The notes below the pieces were generated by a model. That model made no database searches. It had not been told where the DNA came from and was given only the letters and a program-made list of their open reading frames with translations. A stretch of DNA of 64,000 bases from Streptomyces indicus (GTDB lineage Bacteria > Actinomycetota > Actinomycetes > Streptomycetales > Streptomycetaceae), in assembly GCF_900100315.1 (NCBI RefSeq), contig NZ_FNFF01000001.1:930001-994000 (forward strand), written 5' to 3'. The translations under genes were made by a program, and so were the position numbers. This document shows, piece by piece, positions 51,622 through 59,729 of this stretch (its first letter is position 1; every line of letters starts with the position of its first letter).

Positions 51622-52377
51622 TCAGTGGCCCGCGGTCTGGGCGGCGTGCTGGGCCGGCCCCGGTTCGACGAAGCTGTACGGCGGCAGCGGGCCGTTCACC
51701 TTCAGGTCCAGGTGCGGGTGGTCGCCCCGCAGCTTGTCGACCGCGGAGAGGAACCCGTCGGAGGAGTCCCGCGCCACGAGGAAGGAGATGTTGGCGAGCC
51801 AGCCGGTGCTCTGCGGACCCACGCTGACGGATTCGGCCGCGCCTTCCAGCCGTTCCTGGATCTCCACCGCGTCGGCCGCCTCACGCGCCTGCACGGCCTG
51901 GACCACCATCTCGCCCAGCCTGAGCCGCTGTTCGTACGTGCCGCCCGCGGCCTCGCGGTTGGCCTCGGTGAGGGTCCGTATCTCGGGGTTCTCGGCCATC
52001 ACGCGGTGCAGCACGGCCTCTTCGTCGTGCGTGGCCTTGACGTTGTACTCGACCCTGCCGTCCAGCGCTTCGAGCCGTTCGGTGTAGTGCTCGGCGCGCT
52101 CGGCGAGCACGGCGGCCACCGTGTCGTCGTCGGGTGCGGTCGAGCCGAAGCGCATGGGCAGCACCGGTCCCTGGGCGCCCGCCTCGCTCAGCACGTTCTG
52201 GTGGGCGAGCAGATCGTGGCGCTTGGGCCGCAGGTTCTCCGGAGAGTCGCTGACGATGGCCGCGAGTTCACCCCCGGTGACGGTCCGCACCGGCAGCGCG
52301 GGGTCCCCGATCCCTTCCGTGCCCTCCGGCAGCGACGGATGCGACTTCCGCACGATGCCGTAGATGTACGTGGTCAC
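51622..52377 (-). CDS. gvpF: Gas vesicle protein GvpF
   Basis: This 251-residue GvpF/L-family protein begins VTTYIYGIVRKSHPS and contains the AIVSDSPENLRPKRHDLLAH region (about 38-57), LPMRFGSTAPDDDTV near 72, and late LANISFLVARDSSDGF. It functions in the nucleation of gas vesicle shells. The GTG start overlaps the gvpA stop (GTGA). Confidence 0.9.
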   Translation of the reverse strand: MTTYIYGIVRKSHPSLPEGTEGIGDPALPVRTVTGGELAAIVSDSPENLRPKRHDLLAHQNVLSEAGAQGPVLPMRFGSTAPDDDTVAAVLAERAEHYTERLEALDGRVEYNVKATHDEEAVLHRVMAENPEIRTLTEANREAAGGTYEQRLRLGEMVVQAVQAREAADAVEIQERLEGAAESVSVGPQSTGWLANISFLVARDSSDGFLSAVDKLRGDHPHLDLKVNGPLPPYSFVEPGPAQHAAQTAGH

Positions 52378-52814
52378 TCCGCCTCCTCCTGCCGCTTGCG
52401 GGAGGTGCTCCGCTTGGTGGTGCGCTTGGGCGCCTCCTCGCCTTCCTCCCGACGGCCGTCCTCGCGCGACTGGCGGAACGCGTCGGAGATGGTGTCGGCG
52501 GCACCGCCGAGCGCGCCCTTGGACTTGCCGCGCGAACCCGATTCGGTGATCTCGCCGACCAGGTCGGGCAGGCCCGGGCTCTTGCGCGGTCCGGCCTCCA
52601 GGTCCAGGCGGTTGCAGGCCTCGGCGAAGCGCAGATACGTGTCCACGCTGGCCACCACAACCCTGATGTCGATCTTCAGGATCTCAATGCCGACCAGGGA
52701 AACACGCACGAACGCATCGATCACCAGGCCGCGGTCGAGCACGAGTTCCAGGACGTCGTACAGGCCGCTGGTGCCGCCTGAGCCGCCGGTTTGCTGTGCA
52801 GGAACTACGGTCAT
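52374..52814 (-). CDS. gvpA: Gas vesicle structural protein GvpA with C-terminal extension
   Basis: This 146-residue protein's residues 17-70 match the GvpA shell core (LYDVLELVLDRGLVIDAFVR, SLVGIEILKIDIRVVVASV). Classical GvpA is about 70 residues; the extra 75 here are charged, with GSRGKSKGALGG and KRTTKRSTSRKRQEE. Streptomyces GvpA proteins are known to be longer. It is the second gene of the cluster, 70 bases after gvpO with a 9-bp hairpin between. Confidence 0.9.
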   Translation of the reverse strand: MTVVPAQQTGGSGGTSGLYDVLELVLDRGLVIDAFVRVSLVGIEILKIDIRVVVASVDTYLRFAEACNRLDLEAGPRKSPGLPDLVGEITESGSRGKSKGALGGAADTISDAFRQSREDGRREEGEEAPKRTTKRSTSRKRQEEAE

Positions 52815-52849
52815 TCGGACCGGTCCTCCTCGTGAGTTTCGGTGGGTTC

Positions 52850-52870
52850 CCGGCCCGCAGTGCGGGCCGG
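52850..52870 (-). other. Intercistronic hairpin between gvpO and gvpA
   Basis: CCGGCCCGC and GCGGGCCGG form a 9-bp stem with a 3-base loop in the 70-base gvpO-gvpA spacer. It may be an RNA processing or attenuation site. Confidence 0.5.
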
Positions 52871-52884
52871 CCGGTACGGCGCGG

Positions 52885-53295
52885 TCAGCGCCCGCCGGGA
52901 CGCTGGGCGTCGGCGCGTCCGCGTTCGTAGCGGCGGACGCGGCGGTAGCCCGTGAGCATGCCCTGCGGGTCGAGGTCGACCGCGTAGGTGGCGAGCAGGC
53001 TCATGGTGTCGGGGACACGAGTGAGTTCGAGCACCTCGATCTCCAAGTGCCAGCCGTCTTGGGTGCGTTCGAACGCCGAGACGCTCTCGGCCTGCATCCC
53101 GGTGAGCTCGGCGAGCTGCAGCCGGGCTTCGCGCAGCACCTCCATCGGCGCCGCGGCCTGCTCGCGGTCCTGCTGCGCCTCCGGCTCGGATTCCTTTTCC
53201 TGCCGGGCGTTCTGCCGTTCGTTCTGCCGGGCGCCGTTGCCGCTGCTGTTGTTCGCGGACCGGGTGTCCTTCCGGGTCTTGCTGGTTTCTGTCAT
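52885..53295 (-). CDS. gvpO: Gas vesicle protein GvpO
   Basis: This 136-residue protein has a Gln/Arg/Glu-rich disordered N-terminal half (1-55). A conserved GvpO domain (about 58-130) follows, with LREARLQLAELTGMQAESVS, GWHLEIEVLELTRVPDTMSL and GYRRVRRYERGR. GvpO is a regulatory or assembly factor and is the first gene of Streptomyces gvp clusters. GGAGG precedes the ATG, and a GTTT-N15-GGGTCA element lies 20 bases upstream. Confidence 0.9.
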   Translation of the reverse strand: MTETSKTRKDTRSANNSSGNGARQNERQNARQEKESEPEAQQDREQAAAPMEVLREARLQLAELTGMQAESVSAFERTQDGWHLEIEVLELTRVPDTMSLLATYAVDLDPQGMLTGYRRVRRYERGRADAQRPGGR

Positions 53296-53314
53296 CAGAA
53301 CCTCCAGCTCCGAG

Positions 53315-53339
53315 TGACCCGCACCCCCGCGCGTCAAAC
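53315..53339 (-). promoter_or_regulatory. SigB/SigF-type promoter candidate of the gvp cluster
   Basis: On the minus strand: GTTT-N15-GGGTCA. The -10 differs from GGGTAC at the last two positions. An imperfect palindrome centred on cttga (53345-53363) lies just upstream. Confidence 0.45.
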
Positions 53340-53435
53340 CCTTGCGGAACGCTTGACGTTCGGGTGAGGAGAGCCACAGCTTCGGGAGCCCATGGCGTCC
53401 TGCTGAAGACCGGTCAGGTGACGGCCTCGATCCCG

Positions 53436-55292
53436 TCAGCTGACGACGGCCTGCTCCACGAGCAGCCGTACGGCCGCGGCCACGGACGCCGCGTCGATCC
53501 CCGCGGAGCGCAACTGCTCGCCCGGCGTGGCGGATCCCGGCATGTGCCCGACGGCGAGCCGCACGAAGCGCGGCACGGGCCGGCCGTCCGAGAAGGCCTC
53601 GAGCACCGCGTCCCCGATGCCGCCCTCGACCCGGTGGTCCTCCACGGTCACCAGACAGCCGGTCCTGTCAGCCGCCTCCTGAAGCGTGGCGGTGTCCACG
53701 GGTTTGACGGAGTAGAGGTCGATGACACGGGCGGCGATGCCGGCCTGCGCCAACTGGTCGGCGGCGTCGAGCGCTTCGCGTACCGTCACACCGGCCGCGA
53801 CGATCGTCACGCGGTCCTCGTCCGAGGAGCGCAGGACCTTGGAGCCGCCGATCGGGAAGCGCTCTTCGGGCCCGTAGATGACGGGTGTCTCGCCGCGCGT
53901 GGTGCGCAGATAGCCGATCCCGGGGCGCTCGGCGAGCGCGGCGACCAGGTGGGCCGTCTGGTTGGCGTCGCACGGGTAGAGCACCGCCGAGCCGTGCAGC
54001 GCGCGCATCATCGCGAGGTCTTCGAGGCCCATCTGGGAGGGCCCGTCCTGTCCGATGGAGACACCGGCGTGCGAGCCGACGAGCTTGATGTCCATGTCGC
54101 TGATGGCGGCCATGCGCAGGAAGTCGTGGGCGCGCGTGAGGAAGGCCGCGAACGTCGAGGCGTACGGGACGAAGCCGCGCGCCGCGAGTCCGGTCGCGGC
54201 GGCCACCATCTGCTGCTCGGCGATGTAGCACTCGAAGAACCGCTCCGGGTGTTCCTTGGCGAACAGCTCCGACTTGGTCGAGTCGCTCACCTCGCCGTCC
54301 AAGGCGACCACGTCCCCGCGCGCCGAGCCGAGCGCGGCCACGGCCTGCCCATAGGCGCTGCGCGTGGCGACCTCGTCGCCGACCTCGAACCGCGGCAGGT
54401 CGAGATGCCCGCTGCGTACGGCGTGCAACACCCGTGCGGCGGGCGGCTGTTGGACCTCGATGCGCAGGTTCCTGACGCCGCCCAGCTCCTCGACGGCCTC
54501 CTCGGGCTGCTTCAGCGGCTTGCCGTGCAGGCCTTCGCGGTCCTCCGCGGCGGCCACGCCCTTGCCCTTGAGGGTGCGGGCGAGGATCGCGGTGGGCTGG
54601 CCGAGCGTGGAGCGGGCCTCGGCGTAGGCGCGGTCCACGTCGCGCACGTCGTGGCCGTCGCACTCGACGGTGTGCCAGCCGAAGGCCTGGAAGCGGCGTG
54701 CGTACGCGTCGAGGTCGTGGCCGTGGCGGGTGGGGCCGCGCTGGCCGAGGCGGTTGACGTCGACGATCGCAGTGAGGTTGTCGAGGTGTTCGTGTCCGGC
54801 GTGCTCGGCGGCCTCCCACACCGAGCCCTCGGCGAGCTCGCTGTCGCCGCACAGGACCCACACGCGGTAGCCGACCCGCTCCAGGCGCTTGCCGGCCAGG
54901 GCCATGCCCACACCGACCGGCAGGCCCTGGCCGAGCGAACCGGTGGCGACCTCCACCCAGGGCAGGGCCCTCGGGGTGGGGTGGCCTTCGAGGCGGCTGC
55001 CGAGGGTGCGGAAGGTCCGCAGCTCGTCGTCGTCCACGAGGCCGACGGCCTTGTACGTGGCGTAGAGCAGCGGCGAGGCGTGCCCCTTGGAGAGGATGAA
55101 ACGGTCGTTGCCGGGGTGCTCGGGCCGCTCGAAGTCGTGGCGCAGATGGCGCGCGAACAGCACGGCCGTGAGCTCGGCGGCCGACATCGAGGAGCTGGGG
55201 TGCCCCGACCCCGCGGCGGCCGCCACGCGTACCGAGTCCACCCTCAACTGCTGGGCGATTTCGGCGAGTTCGGCGTCAGTCGGCGGGGTCAT
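53436..55292 (-). CDS. tkt: Transketolase
   Basis: This 618-residue thiamine-diphosphate enzyme of the pentose phosphate pathway transfers two-carbon units between sugar phosphates. Seen are GSGHPSSSMSAAE near 30, the TPP/metal motif CGDSELAEGSVWEA near 147-160 with the later DVNRLGQRG, and the Pyr-domain MVAAATGLAARGFVPYASTF near 368. At 618 residues it is shorter than the typical 690-residue bacterial enzyme and closer to the mammalian length class. It overlaps the ndh 3' end by 17 bases, so both are read from one transcript. This is probably a second tkt besides the housekeeping copy. Confidence 0.92.
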   Translation of the reverse strand: MTPPTDAELAEIAQQLRVDSVRVAAAAGSGHPSSSMSAAELTAVLFARHLRHDFERPEHPGNDRFILSKGHASPLLYATYKAVGLVDDDELRTFRTLGSRLEGHPTPRALPWVEVATGSLGQGLPVGVGMALAGKRLERVGYRVWVLCGDSELAEGSVWEAAEHAGHEHLDNLTAIVDVNRLGQRGPTRHGHDLDAYARRFQAFGWHTVECDGHDVRDVDRAYAEARSTLGQPTAILARTLKGKGVAAAEDREGLHGKPLKQPEEAVEELGGVRNLRIEVQQPPAARVLHAVRSGHLDLPRFEVGDEVATRSAYGQAVAALGSARGDVVALDGEVSDSTKSELFAKEHPERFFECYIAEQQMVAAATGLAARGFVPYASTFAAFLTRAHDFLRMAAISDMDIKLVGSHAGVSIGQDGPSQMGLEDLAMMRALHGSAVLYPCDANQTAHLVAALAERPGIGYLRTTRGETPVIYGPEERFPIGGSKVLRSSDEDRVTIVAAGVTVREALDAADQLAQAGIAARVIDLYSVKPVDTATLQEAADRTGCLVTVEDHRVEGGIGDAVLEAFSDGRPVPRFVRLAVGHMPGSATPGEQLRSAGIDAASVAAAVRLLVEQAVVS

Positions 55293-56592
55293 CGGGTGCC
55301 TCCCTGTGTGGTGCGGGCAGTCGGGCGAGTTCGGGGGACGAGGTGTCGAGGGGCACCGACCAGGAGCGGACCATGCCGAGCTGGACGCCCTGGCGCGGCA
55401 GTGCCGCCTCCAGGAGCCAGTCGGCGGCCACGCGGATGCGGTTGCCGGGCATCGCGGCCAGGTGGTAGCCGCGGGTGACGGCCGCGGCGGGAGGTCCCGC
55501 GAGCGGGAGGCCGAGCGGGTTCGCCGCGGCCTTCACCCCGCCGAGGTCGACGGTGAAGCCCAGGTCGTGGTGCTTGTACGGGGCGCGCTCGCCGATGCCG
55601 AGCGAGGCGGCCACGTTCTTGCCGGCCGTGGCGCCCTGCCGCCAGGCGTGCTGGGCGGTCATCGGGGTGTACGAGCCGGGCTTGGTCACGTCCGGTACGG
55701 CGGCCGCGTCCCCGCAGGCGTACACCTCGGGGTGGCCGGGGACCTGGAGGTAGGTGTCGACGAGCAGGCGCCCGCGTTCGAGCGGCCGCCCCGTCGCCTC
55801 CACGAGCGGGTCGGGCCGTACGCCCACGCACCACACGATGGTGCGTGTGTCGACGAACTCGCCGTCGTCCAGGAGCACGCCCTTCTCGGTGGCCTCCTTC
55901 ACGGAGGTCCCGGTCCGTACGTCCACGCCGCGCTGCGTCAGCACCTTGTGCGCGGTCTTCGAGAGTTTGGTGTCCAGCTCGGGCAGGACGCGCGGGGCGA
56001 TGTCGAGCAGCATCCAGCGGGCTTCGAGGTCCGGGTGGCGGCGCAGCAGCGAGTCGGTGAACAGCTTTCCGTGCGCGGCGACTTCGGTACCGGTGTAGCC
56101 GGCGCCCACGACGACGAAGGTGCAGCGCGCCGGGTCCTTGTCGTTGGCGGCGAGTTCGGTCTGGCGGATCACGTGGTCGCGCAGGTAGAGCGCCTCGGGC
56201 ATGCCGCGGAATCCGTGCGCGTGCTCGGCCACGCCCGGTACGGGCAGCAGCTTGTTGACACTGCCGACGGCGAGCACGAGCCGGTCGTACGACAGCGTGC
56301 CGACCCCGCCCTCCGGGTCGCGGTACTGAACGGTGCGTCCGTCCAGGTCGAGGCCCTCGGCCTCACCGAGCACCAGCCGCACCTTCGGCAGCGTGCCCGT
56401 GAGGGAGACGGTGACGCGGCGCGGTTCGAGGACGCCCGCGGCGACCTGGGGCAGCAGCGGCAGATAGAGGAAGTAGTCGGTCGGGTTGAGCAGGACCACT
56501 TCGGCTCGGTCTCGGGCCGCCCGGGAGAGGGTGCGGGCGGCCCGGTATCCGGCGAAGCCGGCCCCGACGATCACGATGCGGGTGCGGCTCAC
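55276..56592 (-). CDS. ndh: Type II NADH dehydrogenase
   Basis: This 438-residue flavoprotein has an N-terminal FAD dinucleotide fold (IVIVGAGFAGYRAAR at 5-19) and a second nucleotide fold for NADH (FVVVGAGYTGTEVA near 168). FAD-contact segments include VYACGDAAAVPD near 295. It oxidises NADH and reduces menaquinone without proton pumping, bound to the inner membrane face. The GTG start at 56592 has AGGAGG eight bases upstream, inside the first of three 26-bp repeats. It overlaps tkt by 17 bases. Confidence 0.9.
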   Translation of the reverse strand: MSRTRIVIVGAGFAGYRAARTLSRAARDRAEVVLLNPTDYFLYLPLLPQVAAGVLEPRRVTVSLTGTLPKVRLVLGEAEGLDLDGRTVQYRDPEGGVGTLSYDRLVLAVGSVNKLLPVPGVAEHAHGFRGMPEALYLRDHVIRQTELAANDKDPARCTFVVVGAGYTGTEVAAHGKLFTDSLLRRHPDLEARWMLLDIAPRVLPELDTKLSKTAHKVLTQRGVDVRTGTSVKEATEKGVLLDDGEFVDTRTIVWCVGVRPDPLVEATGRPLERGRLLVDTYLQVPGHPEVYACGDAAAVPDVTKPGSYTPMTAQHAWRQGATAGKNVAASLGIGERAPYKHHDLGFTVDLGGVKAAANPLGLPLAGPPAAAVTRGYHLAAMPGNRIRVAADWLLEAALPRQGVQLGMVRSWSVPLDTSSPELARLPAPHREAPDDPAD

Positions 56593-56668
56593 GTTGTCGG
56601 CCTCCTGCTGGTGGTCACGATGTCGGCCTGCTGCTTGTGGTCACGTTGTCGGCCTGCTGCTGGTGGTC
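56591..56668 (-). repeat. Three 26-bp tandem repeats covering the ndh leader
   Basis: Units 56591-56616, 56617-56642 and 56643-56668 (acgttgtcggcctgctgctg-type) differ at two or three bases each. The unit nearest ndh carries AGGAGG where the others have GCAGG. Confidence 0.85.
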
Positions 56669-56841
56669 ACGGATCTGCCGGGTGCCCTTGGCCTCCGGCG
56701 CCAAACGTTTCCGTGGGCCGGGCCGGGTTACCCGACCCGCACCCCCTCCCGTCAGGGCGTCTCTCCCCTTCCGGGAGCGCCGCCCCTCCCCCATCGGGAG
56801 TCCGGCGGGCACCCCCCACTTCGCCCGAGAGCCGAACAGCG

Positions 56842-57939
56842 ATGAAGAACACCGTGGCGCTCCAGACGCCTGCCGTCTCCGCCTACTCCGTCCCCACCGA
56901 CGCGCCCGAGGCCGACGGCTCCCGCAGCTGGGACACCACCTCGGTGGTGGTGGTCGAGATCGGCGCCGGCGCCGCGACCGGCACCGGCTGGACCTATGCG
57001 CCGCCGACCGCCGCCGATGTCGTACGGGAGCAGCTCGCCCCCGTCGTCACCGGTCTGGACGCCTTCGACATCCCGGCCGCGCACGAGGCGATGCGCGCCG
57101 CGCTCGACGAGCCGGGGGCGTGCGGTCTGACGGGGTGCGCGCTGTCGGCCCTGGACATCGCCCTGTGGGATCTGAAGGCGCGGCTGCTCGAACTGCCGCT
57201 GTTACGGCTGCTCGGCGCCGCCCGCGACACGGTTCCCGTGTACGGCAGCGGCGGCTTCACCACGTATCACGACACGCATCTGGCGGCGCAGCTCGGCGGC
57301 TGGGTGCACGGGCAGCGCATCCCGCGCGTGAAGATCCGCATCGGCGAGTTCCACGGCCGGGCGGTGGCGCGCGACCTCGCGCGGGTGCGGGCGGCCCGCC
57401 ATGTCATCGGCCCGCACACGGACCTGTACGTGGACGCCGGCGGCGCCTACACCCGCAAGCAGGCGGTCCGGGTGGGACGGGCGCTGGCCGCCCTGGAGGT
57501 GGGGTGGTTCGAGGCGCCCGTGGCCGCGGACGATCCGGCGGGCCTGCGGCTCGTACGGGACGCGGTGGTGTGCGATGTGGCGACCGGCGGGCGCGCGGGC
57601 GACCTGGCCGCGCTCGCCCGGACGGTCCCGGCGGTGGACTGCGTGCAGGCGGACGCCACACGGATCGGCGGGCTCACGGCCTGGCTGCGGGCGGCGGCGC
57701 TCGCGCAGGCTCACGGCCTGGAGATCTCCGCATGCGGCGCACCGCACGCCCATGCGGCAGTGGCCGCGTGCGTACCGAATCTGCGGCATGTCGAGTGGTT
57801 CCACGACCATGTGCGGATCGAGTCGATGTTCTTCGACGGCGCCCTTGACCCCACGGGCGGCGTCCTGCGCCCGGACGGCGGCATCGGGCACGGACTGCGG
57901 CTGCGCACCGAGGAGGTCGGGGAGTACCGGGTGGCTTGA
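56842..57939 (+). CDS. Enolase-superfamily (mandelate racemase-like) protein containing a TTA codon
   Basis: This 365-residue protein has an N-terminal capping domain (1-125) and a TIM barrel. RVKIRIGEF matches the catalytic KxK strand but reads K-I-R. Metal ligands Asp (LYVDAGG) and Glu (WFEAPVAADD) are present. The third ligand region, normally ending A-G-E, reads DVATGG without the glutamate. DATRIGGLTAW and ISACGAPHAHAAV follow. It would abstract a proton alpha to a carboxylate if active. Codon 121 is TTA (57202-57204), so translation should depend on the bldA tRNA. It diverges from ndh; the 249-base gap holds the ndh repeats and a GC-rich stretch. Confidence 0.83.
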   Translation: MKNTVALQTPAVSAYSVPTDAPEADGSRSWDTTSVVVVEIGAGAATGTGWTYAPPTAADVVREQLAPVVTGLDAFDIPAAHEAMRAALDEPGACGLTGCALSALDIALWDLKARLLELPLLRLLGAARDTVPVYGSGGFTTYHDTHLAAQLGGWVHGQRIPRVKIRIGEFHGRAVARDLARVRAARHVIGPHTDLYVDAGGAYTRKQAVRVGRALAALEVGWFEAPVAADDPAGLRLVRDAVVCDVATGGRAGDLAALARTVPAVDCVQADATRIGGLTAWLRAAALAQAHGLEISACGAPHAHAAVAACVPNLRHVEWFHDHVRIESMFFDGALDPTGGVLRPDGGIGHGLRLRTEEVGEYRVA

Positions 57940-58081
57940 ACGGGCTCGTCACGTGAGCTGGGTTCGGCGGTGGGCGGGGCCGGGCTTCGTGCGGGGCCGG
58001 GGCCGGGGCCGGCCCAGCGCGTGGCGGCGGGCCGGGCTTATCGCGTGGCGCGGGCCGCGGGCGGCGTGCGAGCCTTCCGGC
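57940..58081. other. GC-rich spacer with ggggcc iterations
   Basis: The spacer carries a run of ggggccggggcc-type repeats (about 57977-58015). It could act as a terminator for the upstream gene, but no clean stem is visible. Confidence 0.35.
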
Positions 58082-58609
58082 ATGCAGCGTGCGGAGGTGC
58101 TTCTGATCGGCGGCCGGTCCGGGGCGGGCAAGTCGTCGGTGGGCTACGAGGTCTCGGCGCTGCTGCGCGCGGCCTCGGTGGGCCATGCGTACATCGAGGG
58201 CGACGTCCTCGACCACATCCACCCCGCGCCCGCGGGCGACCCCGACCGCTCCGGCATCACCGGGCGCAACCTCAAGGCCCTGTGGGCCAACTACTCGGAG
58301 CTGGGCTGCCGACGGCTCATCTACACGAACACGGCGGCGGTGCTCGGCGGCGAACAGTGGCTGTTCCACGGGGCGTTGGGCCCAGGCATCCGCTACGTGC
58401 ACGTCCTGCTCACGGCCTCCGACGCGACCGTCGAGGCCCGGCTGCGTGGGCGCGAGCGCGGTTCCGAGCTGGCGGAGCAGCTGCGGCGCAGCGCGCTCGC
58501 GGCGCGGCGGCTCGATGAGCACGCCGCGCCGGGGACCGTGCGCGTGGCGACCGACGGGCGGTCGGTCACCGAGGTGGCGCGGGAGGTCGTGGCGGCCACC
58601 GGCTGGTGA
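58082..58609 (+). CDS. P-loop ATP-binding protein (kinase-like)
   Basis: This 175-residue protein has Walker A GGRSGAGKSS at 10-19 and an early IEGDVLDHIHPAP acidic strand (about 38-50), as in small nucleoside/gluconate-kinase-like P-loop proteins. LLTASDATVEARLRGRERGS near 110-129 matches a kinase lid. It probably phosphorylates a small molecule; the substrate is unknown. The ATG has no strong Shine-Dalgarno sequence (cgagccttccggc precedes it). It converges on the membrane stress protein at 58658. Confidence 0.75.
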   Translation: MQRAEVLLIGGRSGAGKSSVGYEVSALLRAASVGHAYIEGDVLDHIHPAPAGDPDRSGITGRNLKALWANYSELGCRRLIYTNTAAVLGGEQWLFHGALGPGIRYVHVLLTASDATVEARLRGRERGSELAEQLRRSALAARRLDEHAAPGTVRVATDGRSVTEVAREVVAATGW

Positions 58610-58632
58610 CGGCCGTCATGGCCGACCCGTAC

Positions 58633-58668
58633 GCGCCAACGTCCGTTCAATTGCAACTCAGTTGGCGC
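58633..58668. terminator. Hairpin between the P-loop and membrane protein genes
   Basis: GCGCCAAC (58633-58640) pairs with GTTGGCGC (58661-58668). The right arm includes the last codons of the minus-strand gene. Confidence 0.5.
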
Positions 58669-59245
58669 CGGTCGGCGGACCGGGATTCCGCGTCGGCCGC
58701 TCGGCCGGCGGCTCGGGGGCGGGCGGTCCGGGGTTGTGGGTCCGCGGTTCGAGCGGCGGCTCGGTCGGCGGGGGCGAGACCGGCGGGGTCGGGGCTCCGG
58801 GCGAGCCGCCCGGCGGTACCACCGGCGGGACGTCGGGCGCCGGGGGCGCCTCGGGGGCCCGGGTGTCGCGGCCGTGCGGCGCCTCGGGAGTCGCGCCCCG
58901 GCCACCGGAGGCGTGGGGGCGGGCCGCGTTGCGCAGCGCGTAGGCCGCACCGGCCAGGAGCACGCCCATGATGAGGGCGGCGGCCCAGTCGGGCAGCCCG
59001 ATCGCGAACACCAGGCCGAGGGCCAGCGCACAGGCGGCGCCCGCGTACAGGGCGACGGCGCCCGACGCGGCGTAGAGCGAGGCGGTACGGCGCTGCTTGC
59101 GGGTCTGCTTGCGCAGCTCGTCGCGGAGTTCGGCGCGCAGTTCCTCACGCAGCTCGGCACGCACCGTCTCCCGGACGACCTGGGCGAGGGTGTCGCTGAT
59201 GCTCTTCTCGATCGTGTCCGTAGGTGAGCTTCCCGTGCGTTCCAT
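58658..59245 (-). CDS. Membrane protein with amphipathic head and proline-rich tail
   Basis: This 195-residue protein has a charged alpha-helical head (10-50, ELREELRAELRDELRKQ) and two membrane helices (about 52-75 and 80-98). A Pro/Ala/Gly-rich hydrophilic tail (105-195) follows. This layout resembles actinobacterial holin-superfamily III or DUF1469-like stress proteins, but I cannot assign a family firmly. Its promoter fits the SigB class. The start at 59245 lies nine bases after the -10. Confidence 0.7.
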   Translation of the reverse strand: MERTGSSPTDTIEKSISDTLAQVVRETVRAELREELRAELRDELRKQTRKQRRTASLYAASGAVALYAGAACALALGLVFAIGLPDWAAALIMGVLLAGAAYALRNAARPHASGGRGATPEAPHGRDTRAPEAPPAPDVPPVVPPGGSPGAPTPPVSPPPTEPPLEPRTHNPGPPAPEPPAERPTRNPGPPTGAN

Positions 59246-59254
59246 GCGGACCGG

Positions 59255-59279
59255 GTACCCCTGCCCCTGCACGGCTAAC
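59255..59279 (-). promoter_or_regulatory. SigB/SigF-type promoter candidate of the membrane protein gene
   Basis: On the minus strand: GTTA-N15-GGGTAC, a perfect -10. The -35 matches GTTT at three of four positions but not the strict GNNT. Confidence 0.5.
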
Positions 59280-59356
59280 GCGGGCCGGCCTGGGGGCGCC
59301 GCGGCCCCGGCACGGGCCGTTCACGGGAAACGATCTCCCGGCCGCCGGGCGCCAAC

Positions 59357-59362
59357 TACCCT
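59357..59362 (+). promoter_or_regulatory. Candidate -10 of a leaderless VOC transcript
   Basis: TACCCT, seven bases before the ATG at 59370. Confidence 0.4.
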
Positions 59363-59369
59363 CGGGCGT

Positions 59370-59726
59370 ATGGAGATTCTGGGCACCACGCTGCGTATCT
59401 GCGTCGAGGATCTGGACACCTCGGTGGCCTTCTACGAGCGGCTCGCGGGCGCCAGAGCCCTGCGCTTCGAGCGCGGCGGGGTCCAGGTCGCGGCCGTCGG
59501 CTGCTTTCTGCTGATGAGCGGCCCCGAGGCCGAGCTCGAGGTGCTGCGGAAGGTCACGGCGACCATCGCGGTGCCCGATGTGGACGAGGCGCACGAGGTG
59601 CTCAGCGCCTCCGGTGCGCACATCGTCGCCGGTCCGGTGCCGACCCCGGCGGGCCGCAACCTGATCGCGGTCCACCCGGACGGCACCGTCTTCGAGTACG
59701 CGGACCAGCGCTCCGTCCGCGGCTGA
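59370..59726 (+). CDS. VOC (glyoxalase/dioxygenase) family protein
   Basis: This 118-residue protein has two VOC modules (TTLRICVEDLDTSVAFYERL at 6-25; VTATIAVPDVDEAHEV near 63-78). The ending HPDGTVFEYADQ contains the usual glutamate ligand. The function may be binding or detoxification; the substrate is unknown. The start follows a -10-like TACCCT by seven bases. It converges on the DUF5107 gene with three bases between stops. Confidence 0.85.
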   Translation: MEILGTTLRICVEDLDTSVAFYERLAGARALRFERGGVQVAAVGCFLLMSGPEAELEVLRKVTATIAVPDVDEAHEVLSASGAHIVAGPVPTPAGRNLIAVHPDGTVFEYADQRSVRG

Positions 59727-59729
59727 CCT

